Shown here: positions 1 through 8,131 of the stretch, in pieces
Layout of the letters: every line of letters begins with the position of its first letter
Numbering within the stretch: position 1 is the stretch's first letter
DNA from: Archangium sp.
GTDB taxonomy: Bacteria > Myxococcota > Myxococcia > Myxococcales > Myxococcaceae
Length of the DNA: 45,628 nucleotides
Assembly (NCBI GenBank): GCA_030695565.1
Contig: JAUYRZ010000118.1
Coordinates: forward strand, 1 to 45,628
Reading direction: 5' to 3'
Notes under the pieces: model-generated
The model's database searches: none
What the model saw: only the letters and a program-made list of their open reading frames with translations
Told to the model about the DNA's origin: nothing
Program-made: the position numbers and the translations under genes

Positions 1-51
1 GACTCGGCGGCGGCGGAGATCGGCACGCGACGAAGAAGAGAACGAGAAGAA

Positions 52-93
52 GGCCCCCTCTCCCCCCCGGGGCGAGGGTCGGGGCGAGGGGCC
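52..93 (-). terminator. GC-rich hairpin, likely terminator of the barrel-like gene
   Basis: The outer arms GGCCCC and GGGGCC bracket an imperfect C-rich/G-rich stem. Read leftward it is followed by TTCTTCTCGTTC. It lies 25 bases past the stop codon of the leftward gene, where an intrinsic terminator would sit. The tract following it is pyrimidine-rich rather than a clean T run, so termination is inferred. Confidence 0.45.
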
Positions 94-117
94 AAACACC
101 TGCAGCGCCGAGACGAA

Positions 118-1218
118 TCAGAAGCGAATGCGAACGCCCGCGCCGATGCGCGAGTCACCGCGAGAGTCGTGGCTGGCCGACAGCGCGAAGTCGACGTCTT
201 TGTTCACCTTCCACGCGGCCTCGGCGTTGGCGGTGGTGTGGTCGGTCTGGAAGTTGTGATTCACGCCGGCCGACAAGGTGAGGTTGTCGTTGGGGCGGTA
301 GACGACGTTGCCGCCGACCGTCTCCATGCCCTGGCGGTTGGCCGTGGCGTACGCGGAGAGGTTCAGGTTCGGGCGGTTGAGGTCGTACTGCACGCGCGCG
401 TTGTCGAACCCGGTGGCCGAGTTGGCGGTGACCGAGCCGGTCAGCCGGCCCGAGTCGCCCAGGTCGACGTGGCCGGTGACGGTGCCGGTGGCCTTGAAGT
501 TCTTGAAGTGCGCGTCCCACTGGCCGCCGAGCTTCACCTCGAGCTTGTCGTCGAAGAACTTCGTCTTCACCTCGGGCTTGATGCCCAGGCTCGCGAGCTT
601 GGCGCTGCCGCCCGTCCACGCCACCACACCCGCCGCGGCCGCGAGACCACCGGCCAGCGAGTAGTACGCGGTGGGGGAAGCGGCCTTGAGGTCCTTGATC
701 AGATCCTTGGCGATGTCGCCGCCGATGCTGCCGAGATCGCCGAGCTTCGTGCTGGCGAGGTCGCGCGTGTTGATGCCCGCGCCCTCGAGCTTCGACTGGA
801 TGCCGGCCGCGAGCTCAGGGCTGAGCGCACCGATGGGGAGGTTCTTGAGGAAGTCGGTCGAGGCGTTCTGCAGCTCGGTCTGCTGAGCGGGCGAGAGCGA
901 GTCGCCTTCACGCACCGGCGTGCGGCCGCGCGCCATGCTCATCGCGTCGTGACCCAGCGTGGTCTCGATCTTCGCGGTGTACGTGCTCAACGCCGTCTCG
1001 AGCTGCGCGCGTACGGGGTTGGGCATCGAGGCGCGAACGTCGGCCTCGCTGGAGACGTGTTTGGGGAGCGAGAGGTCGAGCGGGCGCTGCCCGTTGTTGC
1101 CGGCAGCCCATCCAGGCGTCTGCGGCGGCGGCGTCGGGCCGACGGTGGTCGCAGGCTGGTTGCTGGTGGGGCTGACGACGCGCGGCGCTGGTTTACTTCC
1201 AATCCCGTTCACAGGCAT
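118..1218 (-). CDS. Outer-membrane beta-barrel-like protein without signal peptide
   Basis: A 366-residue protein I cannot assign to a named family. Residues 1-50 are Pro/Thr-rich and look disordered, beginning MPVNGIGSKPAPRV. Residues 60-180 look helical. Residues 185-205 form a small hydrophobic Ala/Gly segment. From about 215 to the end the sequence alternates polar and hydrophobic residues in short strands separated by Gly/Asn/Asp turns, and it finishes in RIGAGVRIRF, the C-terminal Phe typical of outer-membrane barrels. There is no Sec signal peptide at the chosen ATG. That start lies inside a 170-bp sequence repeated near 13.1 kb, where only the first residues of a sister protein survive. 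A barrel fold is inferred from pattern only; an adhesin or secreted-effector-like protein is possible. Confidence 0.6.
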   Translation of the reverse strand: MPVNGIGSKPAPRVVSPTSNQPATTVGPTPPPQTPGWAAGNNGQRPLDLSLPKHVSSEADVRASMPNPVRAQLETALSTYTAKIETTLGHDAMSMARGRTPVREGDSLSPAQQTELQNASTDFLKNLPIGALSPELAAGIQSKLEGAGINTRDLASTKLGDLGSIGGDIAKDLIKDLKAASPTAYYSLAGGLAAAAGVVAWTGGSAKLASLGIKPEVKTKFFDDKLEVKLGGQWDAHFKNFKATGTVTGHVDLGDSGRLTGSVTANSATGFDNARVQYDLNRPNLNLSAYATANRQGMETVGGNVVYRPNDNLTLSAGVNHNFQTDHTTANAEAAWKVNKDVDFALSASHDSRGDSRIGAGVRIRF

Positions 1219-1347
1219 ATGGTCTCCACCTTAACCCCGAACACCCCGGAGCTGCGCAATGGCTACGCCGCTCGTCGTCGATCTCGCCGCCCTCCTCGAC
1301 ACCAGCAAAGTGGGAGCCGAAGCGGCCAAGGGGGTGGAGAAGACCTG
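1178..1347. repeat. 170-bp direct repeat, left copy
   Basis: This segment matches 13073-13242 in the same orientation without gaps and with about 16 mismatches by eye (roughly 90% identity). It contains the start of a leftward gene (MPVNGIGS), a short divergent promoter region, and the start of a rightward gene (MAT-LVVDLAALLDTSKVGA). In this copy the leftward gene is intact and the rightward one is truncated. Confidence 0.85.
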
Positions 1348-1348
1348 A
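1259..1348 (+). pseudogene. Truncated copy of the Skp-like gene
   Basis: The ATG at 1259 is preceded by a good GGAG box. It opens a frame of 29 residues that ends in TGA directly after VEKT. The residues match the N-terminus of the 109-residue Skp/OmpH-like protein at 13154-13483 almost exactly. Homology stops at the TGA, where the intact gene continues with WAEAKKLP. It is therefore a 5' stub left by the duplication or insertion that made the direct repeat. Expression of a 29-residue peptide is possible but probably meaningless. Confidence 0.8.
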
Positions 1349-1349
1349 A

Positions 1350-1667
1350 TCGCCCCTGCCTGGAACCCGCGTCGCGGCACTGACGGCGGCTGACCTCAAC
1401 GTGCTCGACGAGAACGGAAACGCCATCGCTGGCCCGACCTGGCTCGAGCCCGACAGCACGGGTGGTGAACGTGGTGCTGCGCCGCGCCGGCCTCCCCCGG
1501 GGCCATACGGCTTCTTGATGTTGAAGAGCGACGCCTGGCTCGAGATCGATCGCGTGCTCGAGGCGCGTGGCCCGCTGCAGCCGGGGGAAAGCGTGCAGCT
1601 CTACGCGTCGTTGGTGATCAGAGTGCGCCTTCGAGACCCCGCAGGGCCCCCGCGTGAGCAAGATTGA
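1350..1667 (+). pseudogene. Open fragment of an unknown gene after the repeat edge
   Basis: An open frame follows the left repeat copy and ends in TGA at 1665-1667. It reads like real protein (LDENGNAIAGPTWLEPD, then GFLMLKSDAWLEIDRVLE and LQPGESVQLYASLVIRV). It has no convincing start: the first candidate is a GTG at 1401 without a ribosome binding site. I recognise no family. Its position at the point where homology to the Skp-like gene breaks off suggests it is the 3' part of another gene, cut when the repeat formed. The rest of 1668-1865 holds only the hairpin at 1785. Confidence 0.35.
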
Positions 1668-1784
1668 AGCGCGAATCAAAACAATATCGGTGTGGCTTCA
1701 TGTGACTCCCGGCGGCCAGCCGCACGGAAGTTGAGCCGCTGGGCCACTTCTACGAAACACCGAAACGAATTTAATGAGGGCAGT

Positions 1785-1807
1785 ACTGTCAGGTTCGCCT
1801 GAACAGT
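1785..1807. terminator. Hairpin with TTCG loop
   Basis: ACTGTCAGG and CCTG-A-ACAGT pair around a TTCG tetraloop, with one bulged A. It lies 59 bases past the stop of the leftward mscS-like gene and has no T tract on either side. A structured 3' end or a binding site are equally possible. Confidence 0.35.
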
Positions 1808-1865
1808 GTCTCACCCTGCGACACAGCGGTGATCCTGATTTCGACCGACCTGATCACGCCAAGAG

Positions 1866-2798
1866 TCATTTACGCGGTTGGACTTCTGGCGGGGAGGAGG
1901 CGTCGCGTGGTCCTGCAGGCCAGCCTTCGCGCTGCTTCCGCCGGTCGCCGTCGGTCGCTTCGGTCTGATCGTGGAACAAGATTTGCCGGGTCGGGAAAGG
2001 CAGGTCGATGCCATTCTCACTCAACGTGTTCTTGATGGCTTCGAGCACCCGGTCCTGCGCGTCGAGCACGTCGGCCTGTCGGGGAGGGTCTATCCACCAC
2101 CGCGCCCGGATGTTCACCGAGCTTTCGGCCAGGTCCATCACCAGCGCGTCAGGGGCTGGGTGCTCGAGCACTCCCGCTGTCTTGCGCATGGCTTCGAGAA
2201 TCAGCTCCCGGGCCCGGGCGATGTCATCGCCGTAACCAATACCGACGTCGTACTGCAGGCGGCGCTTGTCATAGGCCGTGTTCACGGTCACCGCGTTGGT
2301 GAACAACTCTGCGTTGGGGATGATGACCCGGCGGCCGTCGTAGGTTTTGACGGTGGTGGCCCGGGTCTGAATGTCTTCGACCGTGCCTTCGAAGTCCTTG
2401 TACTTGATTTGGTCGCCGAGCTTGAAGGGCTCCGTGAGCAGCAGCAGGATGCCGGCCAAAAAGTTCTGAAAGATGTCTTTGAAAGCAAAGCCGATGGCCA
2501 GGCCGCTCACGCCCAGCGCGCTGATCAAGCTGGCGGGCGTGAACCCCGGCAGCACGATGGTCGCCGTCACGAGCACCCCCAGGACGAGCATGATCACGGA
2601 GGTCAATCGGCTCAGAAGCAGCGCCAGGCTGTGATTGGTGCTCTTGCCCCGCATGATGCGCTTCACCAGCGAACGCGCTCCCCGTGACAGCAGTACGAAT
2701 CCCACGAACACCACCAGCCCGAAGACGATGTTGGGCAGGGCCAGCATCAGGTCGTGGCCAGTCTGGGAGAGCTTCTGCCAAGCAGGGGATAGATCCAT
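1866..2798 (-). CDS. MscS-family small-conductance mechanosensitive channel
   Basis: An inner-membrane channel that opens under membrane tension and releases solutes during hypo-osmotic shock. The 310-residue protein has three hydrophobic segments (about 22-42, 62-84 and 88-121). The last is the Gly/Ala-rich pore helix containing SALGVSGLAIGFAFKDIFQN. It is followed by the beta-domain signature FKLGDQI and GTVEDIQTRATTVKTYDGR with IIPNAEL, typical of the family. Length is close to E. coli MscS (286). The last 35 residues are a hydrophilic Lys/Arg-rich tail unlike the core. No gene is coupled to it; the neighbour upstream is a decayed membrane protein gene. Confidence 0.93.
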   Translation of the reverse strand: MDLSPAWQKLSQTGHDLMLALPNIVFGLVVFVGFVLLSRGARSLVKRIMRGKSTNHSLALLLSRLTSVIMLVLGVLVTATIVLPGFTPASLISALGVSGLAIGFAFKDIFQNFLAGILLLLTEPFKLGDQIKYKDFEGTVEDIQTRATTVKTYDGRRVIIPNAELFTNAVTVNTAYDKRRLQYDVGIGYGDDIARARELILEAMRKTAGVLEHPAPDALVMDLAESSVNIRARWWIDPPRQADVLDAQDRVLEAIKNTLSENGIDLPFPTRQILFHDQTEATDGDRRKQREGWPAGPRDASSPPEVQPRK

Positions 2799-2892
2799 CG
2801 TGACGGATTAGGCGCGCACCCGGATAAAATCAGGTGGACCGAGCAGTCCCCCCCTCTTCGGTGCGGCGTCCACCCGTCATTGGGGGGCACCA

Positions 2893-3147
2893 CGGAAGAG
2901 GCGCGCTCCCCGGCCTCGAGGCACACGCGATCGATCAGCACCAAGAGGGCCGCGGCGGTCTGGGCGAAGGTGGCGCTGGGTGAGAGCAGCGCCGATGACA
3001 GCGAGGAGCCCATGGCCACCGTCACCACCAGGTCGAAGGCATTGACGTGCGTTTGCCGCTCACGCGCAGGAACAGAATCAACAAGGGGTAGCAGGCCGCG
3101 CCCATCAACAACACCCGCAGCACTTTGTTCCAGTCTTCGAACCACAT
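2893..3147 (-). pseudogene. Frameshifted, truncated DUF421 (YetF-like) membrane protein
   Basis: Two pieces of one protein sit in different frames. The first, from ATG 3147, reads MWFEDWNKVLRV and continues through a transmembrane segment to FLRVSGKRT at about 3046. The second resumes at about 3043 as NAFDLVVTVAMGSSLSSALL. DUF421 proteins carry an SGKRT-xxx-MNAFD junction here, so about ten bases are missing and the frame is broken. The C-terminal cytoplasmic domain is also absent; recognisable sequence ends near ALLVLI. The assignment rests on the GKRT/NAFD signature. The surrounding bases to 3238 hold nothing else I can support. Confidence 0.65.
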
Positions 3148-3238
3148 CTCCAGGGCCTCGAAGTACCACCGCCGGGATGGGAAGGGCTCCCTCTGACCCC
3201 ACTCTCAACAGCTCAGCGCTGTCACCGCCCGTCGGTGG

Positions 3239-3655
3239 TCACACACGTTGAGCTCGTGCTCGCGGCTCGCGACGTCGCCGCTTCACGACGACCGCAGCCA
3301 GCGCAACGAGCGCGACCGGAGCCGTCGAGCAACCGCCGGGCGGATTCGACGAGCCAGTCCCCGCATCGGTCGGCATCGAGGCCCCGGCATCGGGTCGAAC
3401 ACCACCGTCACTCGCAACGCACACGTTGAAGTTGCAGACGAAGGTGCCGCAAGTGCCCGAGCCGCACTGCGAGTCTGAGGCGCAGTAGCCCATCTGCGCG
3501 GGCCGACACTGACCTGAGGCGCAGAGCTCTCCGCACGCACACGCGCTGACCCCGCACGCGCAAGGGGGTGAGGTGCAGAGGTCGTACGAGGGAAGGCCGG
3601 CTTCGGCGAACGCGCTCGTTCCCAACAGACTCAACGTCAGGAGCAGTGATCGCAT
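3239..3655 (-). CDS. Small Cys-rich exported protein with MYXO-CTERM-like tail
   Basis: A 138-residue protein of unknown function. Residues 1-17 (MRSLLLTLSLLGTSAFA) are a Sec signal peptide. A compact Cys-rich segment follows (CTSPPCACGVSACACGELC, then CASDSQCGSGTCG), then an Asp/Gly/Thr-rich linker. The end is GGCSTAPVALVALAAVVVK plus an Arg run, resembling the MYXO-CTERM sorting signal used for cell-surface proteins in myxobacteria. The start was chosen at the Met that gives a clean signal peptide; longer in-frame starts read as noise. The tail after the Arg cluster is longer than usual for MYXO-CTERM. Confidence 0.72.
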   Translation of the reverse strand: MRSLLLTLSLLGTSAFAEAGLPSYDLCTSPPCACGVSACACGELCASGQCRPAQMGYCASDSQCGSGTCGTFVCNFNVCVASDGGVRPDAGASMPTDAGTGSSNPPGGCSTAPVALVALAAVVVKRRRREPRARAQRV

Positions 3656-3774
3656 GGTGAGACTTTGACACCGCGCTCCTGACGGGTGGGACATTCGCGG
3701 CGTCATGGCTTTCGTTTCGCAGCCGCGATGCCGGCGTCCTGATCGTCGCGGCTGACGCGGATACGTACGGCGTC

Positions 3775-4347
3775 TCAGGGCGAGGGAGGCGACACCAGCT
3801 CGAGCTGCACCTCGTTCTTGCGCAGGAACCACGGAGTCCACGGCGGGTCGTACCGGGCCCAGGTCGGCTCACCGTCGCCGCTGTTGAGGCCTTCTCGCTT
3901 CAAGCCTTCTTGGAGCTTGGTGAGGTGTTCCTGGAAGTTCGCCTCGGACCAGGTGCCGGAGTAACGCATCACCGCCACGACCCGCTCGGGGACGATGCGC
4001 AAGGTGACGCGTGGGTCCTGCGGCTTCGGAAGGGTTTCCATCGTCCACTTTGCGGGCATCGAGAACTGCACCTTCCACACCGCGCCGCTCTGCGTCTGCG
4101 TCACCGGTGAGGTCATCTCGATTTTCTGCGACTGGACCTTCTGGGTCACCGGGGCCGTCATGTCGATCTTCGCCGACGAGGTGTTGGCGCCGAAGATGTA
4201 GCCGGCGAGCACCCCGAAGGCCGCGTTGCCTGCATCACCCCGCGTCCCGTCGACCTCGGTCTCCGCCACCACGTACGAGCCGTACCGGCGGACTTCGAAG
4301 CCGTCATACGTCTTCAGCACTTCGTATTTGGGGCTTTCGATGGCCAT
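3775..4347 (-). CDS. SOUL-family haem-binding-like protein
   Basis: The 190-residue protein begins with the SOUL/HBP pattern: YEVLKTYDGFEVRRYGSYVVAET, then IFGAN and the paired motif KIDMTAPVTQ / KIEMTSPVTQ. It continues through FSMPAKWT with the LPKP region and RYSGTW. The family binds tetrapyrroles in animals and plants; the role in bacteria is uncertain. No signal peptide is evident, so it is probably cytoplasmic. It is divergent from the Cys-rich protein at 4541, with about 190 bp between the two starts. Confidence 0.9.
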   Translation of the reverse strand: MAIESPKYEVLKTYDGFEVRRYGSYVVAETEVDGTRGDAGNAAFGVLAGYIFGANTSSAKIDMTAPVTQKVQSQKIEMTSPVTQTQSGAVWKVQFSMPAKWTMETLPKPQDPRVTLRIVPERVVAVMRYSGTWSEANFQEHLTKLQEGLKREGLNSGDGEPTWARYDPPWTPWFLRKNEVQLELVSPPSP

Positions 4348-4540
4348 GGAGGTCGAGCTCGAGAGGATGACGAACAGCGCTGCGAAGGGGCCCCGCTTGG
4401 TCAGTGCTAACCGTGGTCACTCTCGAATGGTCCACAATCGCCAGGAAGCTCTCGCGCGAGAGCTCAACCGCGCGCGTGTGAAAGCTCGGCCTCTGAACAG
4501 CTCACGCAGGCCGATGAGGGTGCGTGGTAAGCGCTCGGCC

Positions 4541-5485
4541 ATGCGAGTGATGGTGGTGATGGGCGTGCTGGGGTGGTGTGGGTGCCACGTCCCGCTCGAG
4601 TCGTTCTGCGATGAGAACGCACGCGCACGGTGTGCAGCGCTCCAGCGGTGTGGCGTCTCGAGCGCGACCATCGATTGTTCACGACGGCAGTGGATTGGTG
4701 ACTGCCTGGAGAATGATCGAACGGGACTTGAGACAGGCCTCCTGCGCTACGACCCTCGAGCGGCGGCCGACTGCATCGCCGACCTCAGGGCCGCACCCTG
4801 CGCCGACTTCGTCGCGACACCTCCCGCGTGCCAGTCCGTGGTGACTGGTTCAAGAGCAGCGGGGCAATCCTGTGGTGGCGTCCAGGGCAGCAGCGGGGGC
4901 TGTGAGGCCGGCTTCTTCTGCAGTGTTTCCTCGGCGTTTGGGTGTGGGCAGTGTGAGCCGTACCCCGCTCGTCCTCAGCCGAGCGAAGTGGGGGAGGCGT
5001 GCAGCATCAGTGGCGGCCTTCAACCACCTTGCGTTGAGGGACTCGCGTGCGTGGCCGGCTTCTGCGTGGCCCGGGTGCCAGCGGGGGCTCAGTGCACCTT
5101 CAACGAGTGCGCCGCCGGACTCTTTTGCGCCCTCTCGAGCCGCTGCGCGCGCTTGCTCGAACGAGACGAAGCGTGCGACGAAAACGCGCGGTGCAAGCGC
5201 GGGCTGCTCTGTGGAGCCGGCCGCTGCGTTGCCATCGCGCACCTGGGCGAGGCCTGCCCGAACGCAGACCAGTGCGTCACGGGGCTGTGCGTCGACGGAC
5301 TGTGTCTCGAGCGCGGCCAGCGGGGAGAGGCGTGCCACGAAAAGAGACCCTGCGAGTCCCTCCCGTGCGTCGGAGGAATCTGTGACCCGGGGCCCCAGCC
5401 AGGCGAGCCTTGCCGCGACCTCTCCTGCGCGCCGGGTGGCGAGTGCAAGAATGGGCTCTGCCAGGCTGTCGTCGACTGTCGTTGA
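4541..5485 (+). CDS. Cys-rich exported protein, probable lipoprotein
   Basis: A 314-residue protein with a hydrophobic leader (MRVMVVMGVLGWCGCH) in which either Cys could be lipidated, though the -1 residues are not textbook. The rest contains more than thirty Cys in repeated units of the form GEAC...CxxGLxC..GxCV, like Dickkopf/EGF-style disulfide modules seen in myxobacterial surface proteins. An in-frame ATG at 4514 would add nine residues; neither start has a clear ribosome binding site. Function is unknown. No downstream gene is coupled, because the next 970 bases are gene fragments. Confidence 0.75.
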   Translation: MRVMVVMGVLGWCGCHVPLESFCDENARARCAALQRCGVSSATIDCSRRQWIGDCLENDRTGLETGLLRYDPRAAADCIADLRAAPCADFVATPPACQSVVTGSRAAGQSCGGVQGSSGGCEAGFFCSVSSAFGCGQCEPYPARPQPSEVGEACSISGGLQPPCVEGLACVAGFCVARVPAGAQCTFNECAAGLFCALSSRCARLLERDEACDENARCKRGLLCGAGRCVAIAHLGEACPNADQCVTGLCVDGLCLERGQRGEACHEKRPCESLPCVGGICDPGPQPGEPCRDLSCAPGGECKNGLCQAVVDCR

Positions 5486-5505
5486 GCCAGCTGCGCTCGC
5501 GCGCA

Positions 5506-5589
5506 TGCTCGGTCTCGCTCGCCGTGTACTTCGAGCAGGACCTCGACACGAAGACGGTCTGGCGAATGACCGTCACCGATGGGCGCTGA
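5506..5589 (+). pseudogene. Possible C-terminal gene fragment
   Basis: A short open stretch reads CSVSLAVYFEQDLDTKTVW, then RMTVTDGR and TGA. It looks like genuine coding sequence but has no start and no upstream continuation, because the preceding gene stops at 5485 in another frame. I recognise no family. It is listed because it opens the run of gene fragments to 6452. Confidence 0.25.
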
Positions 5590-5710
5590 GGTGACGCGGC
5601 GACTCCAGCATCTCTCGTGCCCGACATCACAGCGGTGAGTCTGCGGGGTTTGCACGCGCGGGCAGGGAACGACCGGTGACGGCTCGAGGAGGGCCTGCCA
5701 TGTTCGTCGC

Positions 5711-5884
5711 GTGAAGGACCGTGACCTCAAGCCCCGCAAGGCGCCCCAGCAGGAGCGCTCCCGTGAAACCATCGACGCCGTCTTTGAGGCGATGCTGCAG
5801 GTGCTCGAGCGGCAAGACGCGAACGATCCGTCGATGCAGGCCATCGCCGACCGGGCGGGCGTCAGCGTCGGCTCGGTCTACCAG
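5711..5884 (+). pseudogene. TetR-family regulator, N-terminal DNA-binding part only
   Basis: From GTG 5711 the frame gives KAPQQERSRETIDAVFEAML and QAIADRAGVSVGSVYQ, the helix-turn-helix of TetR-type repressors. The family continues with Y-F-x-S/N-K after this point. Here the sequence changes abruptly after VYQ at about 5884 into DNA that codes on the other strand. The ligand-binding domain is gone, so the gene cannot make a normal dimeric repressor. The reading frame runs on by chance to 6151. Confidence 0.75.
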
Positions 5885-6079
5885 TCGCGCGCCCGAGCGG
5901 AGGTTCTCGTAGATGTTCGCCTCCAGGTCGCGCAGCAGCTTCTGGTTCGGGTCTTCCGTGGGGATGATGTCGACGTTCGCGCTGTTGCTCGCGCCCGCGG
6001 GGAACGCGCCGAGCGAGCGCCCGGTCACCAGATCGAAGGCGAACACGTCGGCCGCCCAGGTGCCCGGCACGAACCGCGG
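5885..6079 (-). pseudogene. Reverse-oriented internal fragment of an unknown secreted-type protein
   Basis: On the minus strand this block reads RPRFVPGTWAADVFAFDLVT, GRSLGAFPAGASNSANVDI and EDPNQKLLRDLEANIYENL. This looks like a real protein interior, resembling strands and linkers of propeller-type or lipoprotein C-termini. There is no start or stop of its own. It is inserted exactly between the TetR remnant and the receiver-domain remnant, both on the opposite strand. Family unknown. Confidence 0.5.
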
Positions 6080-6080
6080 G

Positions 6081-6452
6081 CGGGTGTTGATCATCGACGA
6101 CGTCGAGAACGTGGGCCTCTCGCTGCAGCGGCTGCTCACCAAGGAGCATGACGCCGAGTACACGACCCGGTCCCGCCAGGCGCTGGAGGCCACGCGGCGC
6201 GGCGAGCGGTGGGACGTGGTGCTCTGCGACCTGATGATGCCCGAGCTCAACGGCATGGAGTTCGTCGCGGAGGTCGAGCGGATCGCCCCCGCGTTGATGC
6301 CACGGATCGTGATCATGACCGGCGGGGCGTTCACCCCCGGGGCGAGGGAGTTCCTTGCCCGCTGGCCGCACCACACGCTGGAGAAGCCGTGCGATCCCGA
6401 GCTGCTGTCCCGGGTGATCGCCCAGGTGCTGGAGCTCGCCCCCGAGCCGTGA
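6081..6452 (+). pseudogene. Receiver domain fragment, C-terminal part of a hybrid histidine kinase
   Basis: The frame from 6081 to the TGA at 6452 gives RVLIIDDVENVGLSLQRLL, the phosphoacceptor segment VVLCDLMMPELNG, IVIMTGGAFTPGAREFL and LEKPCDPELLSRVI. These are the DD, D, T and K positions of a complete CheY-like receiver. The GAFTP-AREFL and LEKP wording is typical of receivers at the C-terminus of myxobacterial hybrid kinases. There is no start codon with a ribosome binding site (a GTG at 6084 is the only candidate) and the sensor and kinase parts are missing. It might be expressed as a stand-alone receiver, but a cut gene end is more likely. Confidence 0.7.
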
Positions 6453-6613
6453 AGGCCTCAGGTGCGGGTCTCGGTCGATTCGGTCGGTCCTCGACGGCGT
6501 TCGAACCAGGGAACCCTCCGGAGATACCCGGTGTATCCGTGCTCACTGGAACCGCGTACTGGATTTCCTGAGGCGGGGCCGCCGTGCTTGAATTTGGTCC
6601 TGTCCCTAACCGC

Positions 6614-8131
6614 ATGTCTGAATCGCCTTCACCGACGCCCCCGACGCCCTTGCTGACTGAATCGGCCCCTGAGCCGACGCTCGTTCGCAGGCGCGATCAC
6701 ATCACCCGGCCGCCGTTTCTGGGCGATGGGCCTGTCGAGCCGTCGGGCAGTCTGGTGGGTCTGAAGCTCGGTGAGTACGACGTCATCTCGCAGCTGGGTG
6801 CGGGGGGCATGGGCATCGTGTACCGGGGGCTCCAACCGCAGATCGGCAAGTCGGTGGCGATCAAGGTGCTCAAGCCGGAGATCGCCACGGGCACCGACAG
6901 CGTGCAGGCGCTGCTGGCCGAAGCGCGGGCGGTGAACTCGATTCACCACCCCGGCATCGTGGACATCTTCAGCTTCGGCTCGACGCCCGACGGCCGGCCC
7001 TACGTGGTGATGGAGCTGCTCGAGGGGCAGTCGCTCGACGAGGTGCTCCGCAGGGTCGGCCGCTTTCAGGCGCTGGAGGCGATAGAGCTGCTCGAGCAGA
7101 TGCTCAGCGCGCTCGACGCCGCGCACGCCGCGGGCGTGATTCACCGCGATCTCAAGCCTGCCAACATTCACCTCACCCAGCTCAACGACGGGAAGTGGCG
7201 GGTGAAGCTGCTCGACTTCGGTCTGGCCAAGCTCACCGCGCCGGGTGCTGCCAGCGCGGCGCAGACCAACGCGAACGTGGTGCGCGGTACGCCCGAGTAC
7301 ATGTCGCCCGAGCAGGCGCGCGCGCAGAGCGTCAGCTCGCGCACCGACCTCTACGCGATGGGGGTGGTGGCCTTCGAGCTGCTCACGGGGACGCTGCCGT
7401 TCAAGGCGGACAATCCAGTCGAGCTGTTGATGCAGCACATCAGCCAGCCGCCGCCAGCGCCCACGTCGCTCGAGGCAGACATTCCGGCCGAGTTCGAGAC
7501 GCTCATTCTGCAGTTGCTCGAGAAGGACCCCGAGGCGCGGCCCGCGTCGGCGGTCGGGGTTCGGCGCGAGCTGCTGAAGCTGAAGAAGCAGTTGATCGAA
7601 GGCGGTACGCAGATTCGCCGCCGTCCCGTCGCGATGGCCCCGGTCGAGGTGGTCTCGGAGCCGGTCGCCCCTGCCGCCGCTTCGAGCACGCCGAAGTTGA
7701 TCGCCGCGCTGGTGGTGGTCGTGCTGCTCCTCGTCGCAGCGCTGGGGGTGCTGCAGCGGACCCAGGTCATCGAGCCGCCAGCCCCCGCGCCCGTCGTCAT
7801 CGAGCCGCTGGTGGAGACGGTGGAGAAGCCGGTGGAGAAGGTCGTTCAGCAGGTAGAAGAGCCCGTGGAGCCGCCGCCGGCCCTCGAGACGCCCGTCGAG
7901 CCCGTGGTGGTGAAGCCGCGCGATCCTCCGAAGCCGAAGGCGAAGCTGCACACCGCACAAGACGTCAAGAAGCTCCTGTCGACCCTCGCAGCGGAAGCCA
8001 GCAAGCGGCCGCCGGGTGAAGCCCGCTCGAGAAAGCGCGCGCTCGACGACTTCCGCGACGAGCTCAACGCGGGCGGAAAGCCGGAAGAGCTGTGGCAACA
8101 GCTCAAAGCGTACGAGCGCAACTCTCAATGA
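6614..8131 (+). CDS. Membrane Ser/Thr protein kinase (PknB/Hanks type), first gene of a five-gene operon
   Basis: A 505-residue kinase. Residues 54-320 carry all Hanks motifs: glycine loop GAGGMG (62-67), Lys84 in VAIK, Glu103, catalytic HRDLKPAN (177-184), DFG (201-203), and GTPEYMSPEQ with SPE at 231-233. Residues 362-380 form a single transmembrane helix. About 125 periplasmic residues follow, with Pro/Glu/Val-rich repeats and a basic helical end. A cytoplasmic kinase would thus be linked to an envelope-facing tail. The start is ATG 6614 (MSESPSP); an in-frame GTG at 6584 is possible and neither has a strong ribosome binding site. Its TGA overlaps the next ATG (ATGA), so the downstream genes are probably co-translated. 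Confidence 0.93.
   Translation: MSESPSPTPPTPLLTESAPEPTLVRRRDHITRPPFLGDGPVEPSGSLVGLKLGEYDVISQLGAGGMGIVYRGLQPQIGKSVAIKVLKPEIATGTDSVQALLAEARAVNSIHHPGIVDIFSFGSTPDGRPYVVMELLEGQSLDEVLRRVGRFQALEAIELLEQMLSALDAAHAAGVIHRDLKPANIHLTQLNDGKWRVKLLDFGLAKLTAPGAASAAQTNANVVRGTPEYMSPEQARAQSVSSRTDLYAMGVVAFELLTGTLPFKADNPVELLMQHISQPPPAPTSLEADIPAEFETLILQLLEKDPEARPASAVGVRRELLKLKKQLIEGGTQIRRRPVAMAPVEVVSEPVAPAAASSTPKLIAALVVVVLLLVAALGVLQRTQVIEPPAPAPVVIEPLVETVEKPVEKVVQQVEEPVEPPPALETPVEPVVVKPRDPPKPKAKLHTAQDVKKLLSTLAAEASKRPPGEARSRKRALDDFRDELNAGGKPEELWQQLKAYERNSQ

Noticed and set aside
169-1383. Long plus-strand open frame of about 400 codons opposite the barrel-like gene
   Set aside because: Its product is Arg/Gly/Val-rich with no family features and lies antisense to a protein with clear strand periodicity, a common effect of high GC.
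5913-6452. Response regulator with a novel 55-residue N-terminal extension
   Set aside because: The extension is the antisense of a separate protein fragment, so the frame is open by chance and the receiver domain has no genuine start.
6495-6515. GGCGTTCGAACCAGG resembling the T-arm of a tRNA
   Set aside because: No acceptor stem, anticodon arm or CCA-compatible pairing can be built around it.
6629-8128. 499-codon minus-strand open frame opposite the Ser/Thr kinase
   Set aside because: Shadow of a gene with every kinase motif; the composition is repetitive Arg/Leu/His.
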